This document shows positions 1 to 10,808 of a stretch of 49,658 bases of DNA, piece after piece (the stretch's first letter is position 1; each line of letters opens with the position of its first letter). The notes under the pieces were generated by a model. It was not told where the DNA came from and ran no database searches. It worked only from the letters and a program-made list of their open reading frames with translations. Made by a program: the position numbers and the translations under genes. Origin of the DNA: Pleurotus djamor (lineage: Eukaryota; Basidiomycota; Agaricomycetes; Agaricales; Pleurotaceae); the NCBI GenBank assembly GCA_029747585.1, contig JAPEVF010000327.1:1-49658 (forward strand). The letters run 5' to 3'.

Positions 1-1102
1 AACTGCTCAATTTTTTTGTTTTGTTTATCAACGCTTTCAGAGCTTTCCTAGCTTTCCTAGCTTTTCCAGCTTTTTGTGCTTTTGAAGCATTGGCGCTCGC
101 TATGTAAGTATTACAGCGTCTTTTTCTTGCTTTGTCATACCTCTTGTACAAAGCATAACTTTAAGCGCTTTTTCTATTTTAGATATACAAGATACCTTTA
201 TCCCACAGCTTCTTGATCTTATCTAGCTTCCATCTGCTCCTGGTAAAAATGATGTTTTCCTGATGTGGAAATACGAACGTAATTACTCTAGACTGCGTGA
301 GGGCATGGAAATTGAAAATGGCGTGAACCGTACAAGACCTGGATACATCAACGAATGAAGCTTCCAAGGGCTTTCTAGGATGACAGAGACAGGGTACGGT
401 AGGTATCCTCGTCTGGTACGAAGATAACAGCCGTCAGAAATTCATCTGCTGGTTATGGTAGCGTTCGTGAAGCCAAGGGGTTGAGGATAAAGAATCGCTA
501 CCCACGTTGTGATTGACCAGAGGACGTGGGTGTCTAGACGACTAACGCTCAAGCTTAAGCGTCAAATGGATCCTGGAGCGCGCTACGGACTACCAAGGAA
601 ACGAACTTACTCCCAGCGTTTCAGTTTTGTAGTCGCCGCTGTTCAAAGGCAGCCCAAGTTAATTTGATCTTGGGAAGTTGGAACACACCGGCGTAGACTG
701 ACCGCTACAACTTCCACAATACAGCGCATCTATGACACTTCTTGATGGGGAGGTCTTCGTGATGCTAGCTTTTCCATTGATTCAAACGAATTCGAAGTGA
801 TCAATAATGCGACCATAGTGCGAAGATTCGGCGCAGCTGCCGATCCTGCACGTTAACGGCACCAGAATTGACAAAAACAACTCCATTGGAGGTATAGCGG
901 TGAACTCCCGTCGCGGATGTGGATGACTGAGCAATCTGAATGGGTTGCTTAGGAATCATCGTGATGGATGACTGAGACGAACACGTACCGACCACGTACT
1001 CGCCTGCTTCAACAGCAGGGACGGATGGCTCGTGGTATCGAGAAGATATAAAGGCAACGAATAGACACAAATTTGCACTGTACCAGTTCCATTCTATCTG
1101 AG
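1..1102. other. No confident gene upstream of the GST gene
   Basis: I see no family I can name. A short minus-strand reading frame at 179-367 ends in a protein-like stretch (WKLDKIKKLWDKG), but it has no clear exon context. The first 70 bases are T-rich with repeated AGCTTTCC words. One CTAGAGTA-type word (TACTCTAG) lies at 284-291. The last part must hold the promoter of the gene that starts at 1103. Confidence 0.4.
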
Positions 1103-1943
1103 ATGACCGCAAATCAGATCACCCTCTACACTAACAAGGTGCGAGTACTCACCGCAGGTTATGCCGTTTACCACTGACATGAAACCCTCCTTGGTAGGCC
1201 TCACCATTCGGCCACTACGTCGAGATCGCCCTCCTCGAAGCTAAGCTCCCCTTCACCCGCTACGAAATCGACGTCAAGAACAAACCCGAATGGTTCCCTT
1301 CCCTCAACCACATCGGCAAGATCCCCGTCATCACATACGGCGGACCACCCACACCTCCAGATAAACCGTCGTCTGAGTCCCACAAACTCGCTGAATCCGT
1401 CGCCCTCCTCGAATTCATCAACGAGCTCGCTCCCGAAGCGCAGCTACTAGGGAAGGATGTGATAGAAAGGGCGAAAGCGAGATTTTGCATTCAGTTCATG
1501 GTGACATCGTTTGCGAAGACGATGTTCGATGCGTTGCTGCGGAAGGGAGCGATGAGCGACGTCCTGAAGGTTTTGAAGCAGCTTCAGGACTTCCTTCCAA
1601 GCGAGAAGGACGAGGGGTCGTTCGTGTTGGGGGAGAAATTCTCCCTTGCTGACGCCGTCATCGCTGCTTTCGTCTTGAGAGCCAACAACTTCTTCGGGAA
1701 TGACTTTGGGTCATATCCTGAAGGAGAAGGGTTGAAGCTGTACGAAGAGCTGCAGACGTCGCCGGAATTTGCGAGGTATCGAGCGTACATCAAGACACTG
1801 AAGACGAGATCATCTGTGGTGGATACGTATCCTGAGGTAAGTTAATCATCTCAGTGTTCATAGTACACGAAAGGTGCTCACCTTTTCTGCAGGAATATCA
1901 TATTCAAGTCGTGGGGAAGGGTGGGCTCTCGCGCTTTCGATAA
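1103..1943 (+). CDS. Glutathione S-transferase, omega-like, with Ser at the active-site position
   Basis: Proposed exons are 1103-1138, 1198-1836 and 1893-1943, giving 241 residues, the usual length for this family. Both introns are short (59 and 56 nt), start GTGCGA and GTAAGT and end TAG and CAG, and both lie in phase 0. The N-terminal thioredoxin-like half starts MTANQITLYTNKASPFGHY, then has a KPEWF loop, the cis-Pro segment GKIPVI and an ES motif near residue 80 that normally holds glutathione. The all-helical C-terminal half follows (PEAQLL, then KARFCIQF). In omega-class enzymes the motif is usually CPF; here it is SPF, so the Cys that gives thiol transferase or glutathionyl-reductase chemistry is replaced by Ser. 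Fungal omega-like enzymes with Ser are known in wood decayers. Expected role: glutathione conjugation or binding of small aromatic compounds in the cytosol. The family is certain, the class less so. Confidence 0.9.
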
Positions 1944-3134
1944 TTGTCCTAGTTAGGTTATATAGTGATCGTGCTAGAGAAGTGTGCTGGCTACCCGTGT
2001 AACACACCCGTAGGACGCGTCGCTTGAAAGACATTGTGAAGGAAGGTTTTCTGTGATCACAATGAAGACATCCAGTTTTCACGCCTCCAAGCTACATGTT
2101 CGTCTCATTTCATATCGACACCACAGATAAACGCGAAGCAAGTTCTTCGAAGAGCAATTGGTAGAGAATTCGGCGTGTGGCCAGCGCGGAGATTTGTCGT
2201 CATTTTCATGAAGCGGTAAGATCTCCGAAACATGGTCGGTTGATAACACTGTCAGAGAGTGGAGACTTCAAGGACATGGTGTCCTCGAAGCGGTAGCGCG
2301 ATCACATTCTGTGTGAGTATCGAAGCACGGTAAGAAATGCAAAAGAAATGACCAGTTCAAGTCGTGCATGATCCGTTTGGGCGCTCCGAAGGCGCTTCAA
2401 TCGGCTTTCGCCGTTGTAGAGGTAACCGTAGCAAGCTAGGAAGGGTGTTGGTGGGTTCCCGTTGACTGGAAGAGTGGCGGTTGGGGACAAGGTTAGAGCT
2501 GACAAAGAGACATTTGAGGCTGTTTGAACGGATGGGGAGGATGCCGGGGCCGCTAGTTACATACAAGGATGGACAGAGGTGAAAATGAGAGTGGGAGTCA
2601 CCAGCGAGAGTCGTATTGAAGAATCCCTTGATGCCCCAATCCGCAGATACTCAACGCGAGCCATGTGTGTGTCTGACTCTAGAGTACTCTAGCCGATGCC
2701 CTGGAGTATTGTAGACGATACCGTGGACGTGTGAGGGAAGTCGAACCGCGGAGGAAAGCAAACCCGACTGAGATGATACGGCGCAGTCTTTAGCTATGTT
2801 TTTGACGGACTTCGAGTCCGCTGGTATGGAAGGAAGGATAGGATAGGATGAAAAACTGAGCAGGCTTTATTCCGTCTTTCTCAAGTGCAATGGTTAAAGC
2901 ATGTTTTGGCTGGACAACTCTACTGTACTCTACTCTACGACTGCGTTCAAGCTAACGATGCAGCTTCCATAGGGACACTTCGCTCATCAAGTCCACCATT
3001 CACGATTCCATTATGAATATTTGGCGGCGGAAAACGCTTCGTTTCCATGATACTCAATACTCAATATCAATACTCGATACCGTGGCTCTACTACACTCCA
3101 GAGTAGTATCTACGCAGTCATCAGCAATCCAACC
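1944..3134. other. Gene-poor stretch with a 14 bp perfect palindrome
   Basis: No coding region could be supported on either strand. Several short frames overlap at 2300-2570 but match nothing. A perfect palindrome CTAGAGTACTCTAG lies at 2679-2692, and related TACTCTA words follow near 2925-2935. The stretch 3050-3080 repeats the word CAATACTC. From about 3110 on, the DNA resembles 6030 onward and belongs to the tandem duplication. Confidence 0.5.
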
Positions 3135-4590
3135 TCAGCCCATTTTTGTCAAACGTGCGCGGTATCGTCCAAGGTATTCAAGGCCATTGGCTAGATCAGG
3201 GTGAGTCAGACGACTAATCAGATTTGAAAATTTGAGAAAGAACGAACCGCGCGCGTCTTCGACATCGTCCTTCACTTCCTTCACCTCCCACCACATGCGG
3301 AATACCGGTGGACTAGGGATACGAAGCACGGCTAGCCGTTCGAACCCAGGACCCTCTCCTCCTCCTCCTCCTTCTCCATGAATTAGAGTACCCCGGTTCT
3401 CATTAGCCGAACCTCTGAAGTACCGATGATAAGATGTGAAATGGTCCCTGGGTCTCGCATCTTCAGCGATATCGATCATAACGAGACTTGGGTGCTTTTC
3501 AAATAGGCGTTGGACGACGATGGTGTTGTTGAGTTTTATCCCTACCATGCAGATGTACTTGATACGTTTTGAGGGGATGGATAGTAAGGATGGGAGTTGG
3601 AAGTCATCCGCCCTCTGAGAATTGGGGTATTGGATTCAAGGGATCGTGAGTTACGAGTTGAGTGGAGAACAATGAGAGAGAAGTAACGGAAGAGACGCAC
3701 GCGAAAGTCAAAGAACACGGTATTGAGGTATTCAACAGCTTTGAGATTCTTTAGCATGGAGAGAGCGAGATCGCCCGTTGTGCATGCAAGACTCAACGTT
3801 CGTAGACGACCACATACGGCCGAGTCCAACCCTCGCTGTAAGAGCCCCGAGTCCCTGACCTCCAAGTGTTCGAGGCGAGGAAATCGGTCTGGGGTAATCA
3901 AATGGAGGTGTTCCTGATAGACTTGGATGGTACGGACGTTTGATGACGCTACATTGGGTAGAGGATCATCATCTCGTGGAAGTGAGAGGAAATCCAAAGA
4001 TGTTCCAGTGTGGATAATGCTCGCAGCGATTTGTGGGCTCCAAATATGGTTGAACTCCAAGTGTGTTAGCAGTTTTACGTTGGGAAGTGAGGGAAGTAGG
4101 GAGTGGAAACAGACTTCGGATGGGGAGATGCTGAGTCGTTGCAGGTTTACTAGGGAGGGGAAGATCAACTGGGTGGTCGTGCAGTCGATGTAGGTAGCTT
4201 GAGCATATAAGTCATAATGAGATACCAGGATCTTTGTATACGATGCTAGCATTGGTTTCGAAGAGAAAGTCCGATGGAGTGTGGGGAGATGAGAATGGAA
4301 GAGAGATGTCCATGATTCCGGGGTTATGAGGGGTCCATAGGCATCTTCAACTGTGATCAAGAGGGATTCGTAGAATATTGGTGCGATAATGTGGTAGAAG
4401 TGATGTGACACGAGTAGGAGAGGCTTTAGATGATTTCGGCTACCGATGGGGGCGTTATCGACCAAGATCGCAGTCAATAATTCGTGCGGAAGCTGATTCG
4501 TGTCCTTAGCCGTTGAGTCTGATGGTAGTTGGTGGTGCGCACCTGAAGTTCTATACGCTCTTGAATCGTTATCCTATCTGAACCAACCAT
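3135..4590 (-). CDS. F-box-like protein, copy 1 of the tandem pair
   Basis: Proposed exons, read on the minus strand, are 4590-4543, 4492-3701, 3614-3248 and 3190-3135, giving 420 residues. The first intron (50 nt, donor GTGCGC) ends exactly before the F-box, so the 16-residue leader MVGSDRITIQERIELQ joins LPHELLTAILVDNAP. The F-box-like domain spans about residues 17-65 and ends with LLLVSHHFYHIIAPIFYES. A leucine-rich region without exact repeats follows, then a conserved C-terminal part with VFRMWWEV. The last exon gives ANGLEYLGRYRARLTKMG. Its reading frame and start agree with the paralogue at 6055-7504, whose exons 2 and 4 have identical lengths (792 and 56 nt). Likely role: substrate adaptor of an SCF ubiquitin ligase, inferred from the F-box. 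A glycine run lies in the third exon near 3355-3375. Confidence 0.82.
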
Positions 4591-5283
4591 CCCGCCGTGA
4601 ATGAATGCGAGTACTCGATGTGGTGGATGGGAGTTGAAACGATCTCCCAGACAACCGCCCAATCAAAGGGCTAAGGGGCTTCCCAGATAAATAGGAGTTC
4701 CTCAGAAGAAAGAAACAGCGATTCTGATGCCCGGCTCTTTTCTGAGACGGCTCTGCCCCGAGAGCGTATCCAATGCTCGTATCAGCATCGTCGGCCTCGT
4801 AGGCACTATAAGTACCTGGCAATAGAGTGAGTGACTCTATTACGTCGACCAGGTTGCTCAAATACAAGACGAGACTCGCACTACCGAGCCCAACAAATGG
4901 AAGACCCCCTTCCTGTATCTTTCCCTCTACGCTCACGGCTGTGATATCAAGCCAAGCCTGAGCGGGGCTGACACTGGGAGACGAGGTGGTGGCGACGGAT
5001 GAGAAAATGGGATTGTTATCGAAATACACGCTGTACCGGGCACATTGGCTGGTCAACACTTAGCCTTCGTTGCGTTCAACCTTACTATAGACTTCGTCTC
5101 CAGTTAAACGATCAGCTCAACCTTCGCATTTTCCTCTCTTTCATCTTGGCCGCTTTTCATTTCTCATTCATAAACAAACATTCGTTAGCGCCTTCTATCA
5201 CGATCCGTGAACAATACATTGGCTCCACTGGGGTAAACTGGATAGCGACAGCGGTACTCATATCGTATCCAATGAGGGATCAT
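4591..5283. other. Duplicated spacer; a 161-codon minus frame of doubtful reality
   Basis: This spacer matches 7505-8231. A minus-strand frame from 5059 to 4574 stays open for 161 codons and includes a hydrophobic stretch (GLGSASLVLYLSNLVDVIE). In the second copy the same frame is broken by about 49 extra bases near 7810-7858 and by other changes. Poor conservation between such close copies argues against a real protein. The stretch next to 4590 should carry the promoter of the F-box gene, which is read leftward. Confidence 0.35.
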
Positions 5284-5832
5284 TTAGACCCGACCATCGT
5301 CTCCTTCATCGCTACTGGTCTTTTTGACCTATCAACTTCATTAAGTATACTAACCGAGAATAAATCGACCGTGATATGAAGGACATACCGCGTTTTGACC
5401 AATACGAGGGGTGTCGAACACTGAAGTTGAGCTAGCCATTTCCTGGGTGATGCTGAACGATGGCATGAGTCCGCTTCCTTGTTCACTACCTGATTGTATT
5501 TCAGACGAGGCGTTTCGCCAGACGATCCTGGCGTTCAGGGTCACGAGGAGTGAGTCGGTGTAGAGTTTCGAGAGGAGGAACTCGGGGATGGTATATCTAA
5601 CCGGTGTGGGATGTGTAACTCGAGGGCAATAAAGACGCGATAAACGTAATAAATATTAGACCTACGGAGTGTATTTATTCTCGAAGTAGTGGAGCTTCCC
5701 GTGGAAGAACAAGGCTGCGTCTAGAACCGTAAGAATTGCGGTGAGAGATCCAGCGCCGGCCAAAACTAGGTGAGGAAGCAGAATATGAAAATTGAGAGGG
5801 TGAGGGAGGCCTCACGTTGAGTCATTCGCATC
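5284..5832 (-). pseudogene. 5'-truncated copy of the DUF6534 membrane-protein gene
   Basis: This matches the last three exons, and the tail of the fourth-last, of the intact gene at 8232-9938. The signature of the last transmembrane segment and the following loop (KLYTNSLL, then LNARIVWRN) and the final exon coding TSSDEGDDGRV and a stop are both kept. Homology stops at 5832, so all upstream exons, about two thirds of the protein, are missing. Compared with the intact copy, the intron before YTIPEF has gained about seven bases. I infer a remnant left by unequal exchange when the block was duplicated. Confidence 0.75.
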
Positions 5833-6054
5833 TACAGCCTACAACGGAGCTCTCAGAGCCACGAACTCTTGACGTAGTCCTTTAGAGTGACCAAGTACGT
5901 CCTCACAAAGTGAAACGTCTCCACCGTCAAGTGCCTGTATTCTAGAGTATACAACAAATGAACGGCCTAGAACTGACTTGACTTGGACTTGACGGCGGAA
6001 AAGGGATCCTGCATGTAAATAAACATATTGTACGCTGTCGGCAGCAAGCCAACC

Positions 6055-7504
6055 TCAGCCCTTTGTCGCCAAACTTGCACGGTATCGTCTACAGTAGCCG
6101 AGGCCATCAGCTAGAGTAGAGTATGTCAGACGACCCACCAGAGTGAGAGGCGGTGGAATTGCGAAACAACACAGAGAAAGAACGAACCGTAAGCCTCATT
6201 GACGCCTTCCTTAACCGCATCTACTTCCCACCACATGCGAAATACCGGTGGAAGGGGGATACGAAACCCAGAGAACCGTTCAAAACCAGGACCTTCTTCT
6301 CCTCTCTCAACTCTGAAGTAACGGTAGAAAATTGTGATGTGGCTTGAGGGTAATGCGTCGTCAGATATATCGACGATAACGAGGCTTGGATGTTTCTCGA
6401 GGAGGCGTTGGACGACGAAGGTGTCGTGGAGTGTTATCCCTATCATGCGGATGTACTTGATACGTTTTGATGGGATGGAGAGGAGGGAAGGGAGTTGGAA
6501 GTCATCATCTTGCTGTGGGGTAAAGTGTTAGATTGGAGGAACCGTCCATTGCGGGTTGAGGGAGAACCCGAAAAACCAAAACAGAAGAATTGTAAGTTGA
6601 AAGACGCACACTATAGTCAAAGAACGCAGTATTGAGATATTCAACGGCGTCGAGGTTCTCCAATATAGAGCGAACGAAATCACGGGTTGTGCACGAGAGA
6701 CTCAACGTTCGTAGACGACGACATACGGTAGAGTCCAAACCTTGCTGTAAAATCCCCGAGTACTGCACATCCAAGTGCTCTAGATGAGGAAATCGGTCTG
6801 GGGAAATCAAAGGAAGTAGTTCCTGATACACTCGGAGTGTACGGACGTTCGAGGATACCAGATCGGATAGAGGATCATCATCCCGTGGAAGTGAAAGGAA
6901 ATGCAAAGATGATCCTGTGCGTAGAATGGTCGTAGCGATCTGTGTGTCCCATATATCGTATAACTGCAGGTGTGTTAGCAGTTTGATGTTGGGCAGTGAG
7001 TGAAGTAGTGCGTGGAAACAGGCTTCGGATGGGGAGATGCTGATTCGTTGCAGATTTACCAGGGAGGGGAAGATCGACTGGAGGGTCGGACAGTTGATGT
7101 CAATAGCATGCGAAAATGCATCGTAATCGGACACCAGGATCTTTGTGTACGATGCTAGCAATGGCTTTGAGGAGAAAGTCTGATGTAGTGTGTGGATACA
7201 AGAGTGTGAGAGAGATGTCCATGATTCCGGGTGTGCTAGGGGTTCAATGGGATTTTCAACTGTGATCAGGAGGGATTCGTAGAATATTGGTGCGATAAGG
7301 TCGTAGAAGTGATGAGAAACGAGTAGGAGAGGTTTGAGATCATTTCGGCTACCGATGGGGGCGCAATCGACCAGGATCGCAATGAATAATTCGGGCGGTA
7401 GCTGGTTCGTGTCCTTAGACGTTGAGTCTACAGTAATGGTGGTTGGTGGTGCGCACCTGGAGTTCTGTACGGCATTCAGTCATCACCGTATCTGAACCAA
7501 CCAT
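6055..7504 (-). CDS. F-box-like protein, copy 2 of the tandem pair
   Basis: Proposed exons, read on the minus strand, are 7504-7457, 7401-6610, 6512-6188 and 6110-6055, giving 406 residues. The leader MVGSDTVMTECRTELQ joins the F-box at LPPELFIAILVDCAP. The F-box-like domain ends with LLLVSHHFYDLIAPIFYES. The middle part is leucine-rich, and the C-terminal part keeps VFRMWWEV. It is shorter than copy 1 because the third exon lacks the insert that holds the glycine run. The last intron ends TACTCTACTCTAG, a word that recurs at 3' splice sites of the neighbouring membrane-protein gene. Reading frames are open throughout, so this looks functional. SCF adaptor role is inferred from the F-box only. 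Confidence 0.82.
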
Positions 7505-8231
7505 CCCTCCGTGAGGGAGCACGAGTACTCGATGTGGTAGATGGGAGTTGGAACGATCTCCCAGACAACCGCCAAATCAACGGGCTAAGGGGCTTCCCGA
7601 GGAAATAGGAGTTCCTCAAAAGCGGTTCTGATGCCCCGCTCTTCTGAGACGGTTCCGTCCCTAGAGTGTATCGGATGCTCATATCAGCGGCTTCGGCGTC
7701 GTAGGCATCACAAATACTCGAATAAAGTATGTGTGCCTCCATCATGTGAGCCCGGTTGCCCAAAAACAAAACGACACTCGCACCACGGAGCCCAACAAGC
7801 GGAGGATCTCCTCCATTCCGTCATCGCTATCACCGATTATACCTACCCAGCGCGATGACCTCCTGTATCCTTCCCTCTACGCTCACAGTTGTGATATCAA
7901 GCCAAGCCCGAGCGGGGTTGACACTGGGAGACGAGGTAGTGGCGACGGATGAAAAAAGGAAATGGTATCGAAATACACGCCGTACCGGGCTCATTGGCTG
8001 GTCAACGCTCAGCCTTCGTTGCGTTCAACCTCACTCTAGACTTCGTCTCCAGTTGAACGATCAGCTCAAGCTACGCGTTTGCTTCTCTTTGATGTTGGCC
8101 GTCTTTCATTTCTCATTTGTTAGCGACGTACATACATCACGATCCGTGAACAATACATTGGCTCTCAAGAGATAAAACTGGATAGCGACAGCGGTACTCA
8201 ATACTACGTATCGTATCCAACGAGTGATCAT
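7505..8231. other. Second copy of the duplicated spacer
   Basis: It corresponds to 4591-5283 with scattered differences and about 49 extra bases near 7810-7858 that the first copy lacks. No protein frame is shared by both copies. I see no gene here. Confidence 0.45.
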
Positions 8232-9938
8232 TTAGACACGACCATCGTCGCCTTCATCGCTACTGGTCTGTTTGACCTATCAACTTCAATAAGTACACTA
8301 ACCGAGAATGAGGAGATCGTGATACGAGGAACATACCGCGTTTTGACCAATACGAGGGGTGTCGAACACGGAAGTTGAACTAGCCATTTCCTGGGTGATC
8401 CTGAATGATGGCATGAGTCCGCTTCCCTTTTCACTACCTGATTGTCCTTCAGATGAGGAGTTGCGCCAGACGATTCGGGCGTTCAGCGTCGCCAGGAGTG
8501 AGTTTGTGTAGAGTTTCGAGAGGAGAAACTCGGGGATGGTATATCTAACCGGTGGTGGTGAACAACTTGAGTGATATAAAGACGCGATCAACGTAATAAA
8601 CGTACGGAGTGAATTTATCTTCGAAGTAGTGAAGCATCCCGTGAAAGAACAAGGCTGCGTCGAGAACCGTAAGAATCGCGGTGAGAGATCCAGCACCGAC
8701 CAAAACTAGACACGAAGGTGAGGAAGGAAAATATAAAAATTGAGAGGGTGAGGGAGGGCTCACGTTGAGTCATTCGCATCAGCATTCCGTCCGTTTTCTT
8801 AAATCCAGTACGGCTCCTTGTCTAGGTGTTCCGCTTCAGTAAGAGGCTCATGTGCGAGGGACACGTGGAACATGCCAAAGTAACGATGAACGAGATTGCA
8901 ATGACGGTGTCAGCGATCGCAGATGACAGGAGCCACACGAAGGGGTAGTCGTAAGAGTTTTGCCTTTCGTTTCCCCCTCCCACATAAGCCATAACACGAG
9001 TTCCTTGGGTGTAGGTTGCAATACCAAATCCTAGAGTAGGAACCTTTGGATACGAGACATATCGCGTAAATAATGGAACGGCTTACCCAGTGAAATACTT
9101 GCAATTATGGCAATGAAGGCACCTAGGAGATTGGAGCGGGAAAGGACCCTGACTCTCCACGCCATCGACCATTGGACGGCGGTTGAGATGAGCACCTAGA
9201 GTACATCTGCTTTAGATGTGCGAAGCTCGAAGGGTGCGGGGGCCTGTTACCGTCAACAAGGCATCTAGTCCAACTGCCTTAGTCACTTCGCAGTCGAAAT
9301 GAAGTCGTGATTGACTCACTGGTTCGCATGACTGTTTCGGTTCAAAAGTCAGCGCTCAGCGGGTACGCAAAAGTCATCTCGGGCATACCATCATCAATCA
9401 TGAATTGGATGCTTAAGCCTTGGAATTCGTGCGCGAAGTGATCTCCAGGGCAGGTATAATCTTCCTGAAATAGAAGACCGTTCCACTCGCAGTCTACGAC
9501 GTTGTACATAATGACCATGCTGTAAATGATCAAGGCTGTTTCCATTAGGAAGAGGTATCCGACCTATTAAATTTGTCAGGAGTCTGGTTGTATCGATTTC
9601 AAAGAACTGCTTACCAGCAGACGGACCCAGAGGGGGTCAGCTTTATGTCCTCTTGATGAATGGATGTATGCAAACGTCTAATGACGGGCCTGTGAGTAGA
9701 TGTCTGAAAATCGACGTCACAATCATACTTGGACCAAAATTGCCTAACAGGGGGGTTAGTCAGGAAGAAGTGTTAACGGACAGAGTGATCGTACCCCATA
9801 GAGAGCAATACCCAAGAAGAGACCAATGAACAAAAGAGAAGGACTAGAGTAGAGTATAGTGAGTTGTGAGTAAGACTGCTCTCTCGACGAGAAGAATCAA
9901 CACATCCACCTTATTATGTCCAGTATCATCGGCGCCAT
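8232..9938 (-). CDS. DUF6534-type multi-pass membrane protein, 12 exons
   Basis: Proposed exons, read on the minus strand, are 9938-9910, 9843-9795, 9743-9729, 9677-9615, 9563-9389, 9273-9251, 9195-9087, 9030-8865, 8816-8764, 8705-8606, 8544-8337 and 8267-8232: 341 residues, typical of this Agaricomycete family. All phases fit. Family marks in order are LYGAILVQTFAYI (first segment, including a 15-base microexon), VGYLFLMETALIIY, LLTVLISTAVQW with AWRVRVLS, SLGFGIA, SRTGFKKTD, SLTAILTVLDAALFF, then KLYTNSLLATLNAR. About seven membrane segments are expected, with a polar C-terminal tail. The family's function is unknown. The join between exons 5 and 6 is the weakest (a GTATGC donor at 9388 was chosen by phase). 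Three introns end TACTCTAG. A truncated second copy lies at 5284-5832. Confidence 0.82.
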
Positions 9939-10532
9939 GGTTATAGAGTCGGTAAAAGAATGGGTAAATAGTGGTGGTCAATGAGTACTGATCAGTGGCT
10001 CCCCTCAAGCCATGACTCGTCTTTAAAGCTATCCTCCCTACCGACGAGGGATCCATCAGAAAGCGAGGGCGCCACAGACCGGAACAGGGAGTTGTGAGTA
10101 AAATATCGTCACGACGGAGATGCCGGTCAGATAGATACACAGAAGAGATTTCCAAGCCGAAGTATCAACCAAGACAGGAGAATTCAGCGACTATTAGAGA
10201 AGGAAAACGAGAGGGAACCACGGAGAGTGGACAGAAGTGATGCGGAGAGCGACCTTGCTCTACTCGGTCCCTGGGTCTGTGATAGATTATCATCGCCGTT
10301 GTTCATCATCGAAGCAGATGCAGCGTGAGCCTTTAAGGCGAGTATGGAAGCGGATATCAGACCAGTGTGGGTAGGCCAATACCAAAGTACTCCCTGTGCT
10401 TGAAGTGGGACACCGCCAAAGGTCGACAAAGCGAGACGTCCCACGATGCTCGATTCTACGTCTAATTCACGGGATTTCCGGATGGACAGATATTCGTGCT
10501 GTGCCAGTGCCTTTTATCTGAGATGACTGGGG
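9939..10532. other. Intergenic; no confident gene
   Basis: A minus-strand frame at 10184-10444 is moderately hydrophobic (GGVPLQAQGVLWYWPTHTG) but has no partner exon or family match that I recognise. The stretch next to 9938 should hold the promoter of the membrane-protein gene, which is read leftward. Confidence 0.35.
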
Positions 10533-10808
10533 ATTCCATCCGAAATTTTCAGGTATCTTTGTGTACGGTTCCCTCCGCTCTCAGCCGTCGAAGTGGAAGA
10601 CGTATTCAATGCCCACCCTAGTCTTGGTATCGTTGATGTGGATTCAGGAATACCCGATGCCAATGTTGTCCACCGGTATCTTGGACTCAGACGGAGAGGA
10701 GAAGGTAAAGGCTTTGGTGTGTTAGAGACGTTCCTCGTGCCCCATCCAAAGTGTTTGAATCATGGTGGGAACTTTGGGAAATTCGTGAAGACATTGAGGG
10801 AGCTTGGG
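10533..10808 (+). pseudogene. Fragment of an F-box family C-terminal exon, frameshifted
   Basis: The frame starting at 10533 reads IPSEIFRYLCV, then EDVFNAHPSLGIVDV and GEGKGFGVLETF. This aligns with the third exon of the F-box paralogues (for example IPSKGLKYICL in the gene at 14493-16351, and the region 44731-45082). Near 10750 one base is missing in the codon run before FESWWE, so that motif continues in another frame (FESWWELWEIREDIEGAW). The piece ends at a position equivalent to the usual donor (GGTAAGA at 10808). No F-box exon lies upstream, so this is a relic. Confidence 0.75.

Larger units (their letters stand above)
3110..8780. repeat. Tandem segmental duplication, two copies of about 2.9 kb
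   Basis: Copy 1 runs from about 3110 to 5832 and copy 2 from about 6030 to 8780. Each holds, in the same order on the minus strand, an F-box gene, a spacer of about 0.7 kb and the 3' part of a DUF6534 gene. The two F-box start codons are 2914 bp apart. The right ends of the copies share GTCATTCGCATC (5821-5832 and 8769-8780) and then diverge at once, which marks a breakpoint. In copy 2 the DUF6534 gene continues past this point to its start codon; in copy 1 it does not. Confidence 0.85.

Noticed and set aside
3330..3350. A tRNA-like TTCGAACCC box
   Set aside because: It lies inside an F-box coding exon and no cloverleaf could be drawn around it.
4574..5059. A 161-residue membrane protein between the F-box and DUF6534 genes
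   Set aside because: The same frame is broken in the close second copy, and no family marks were seen.
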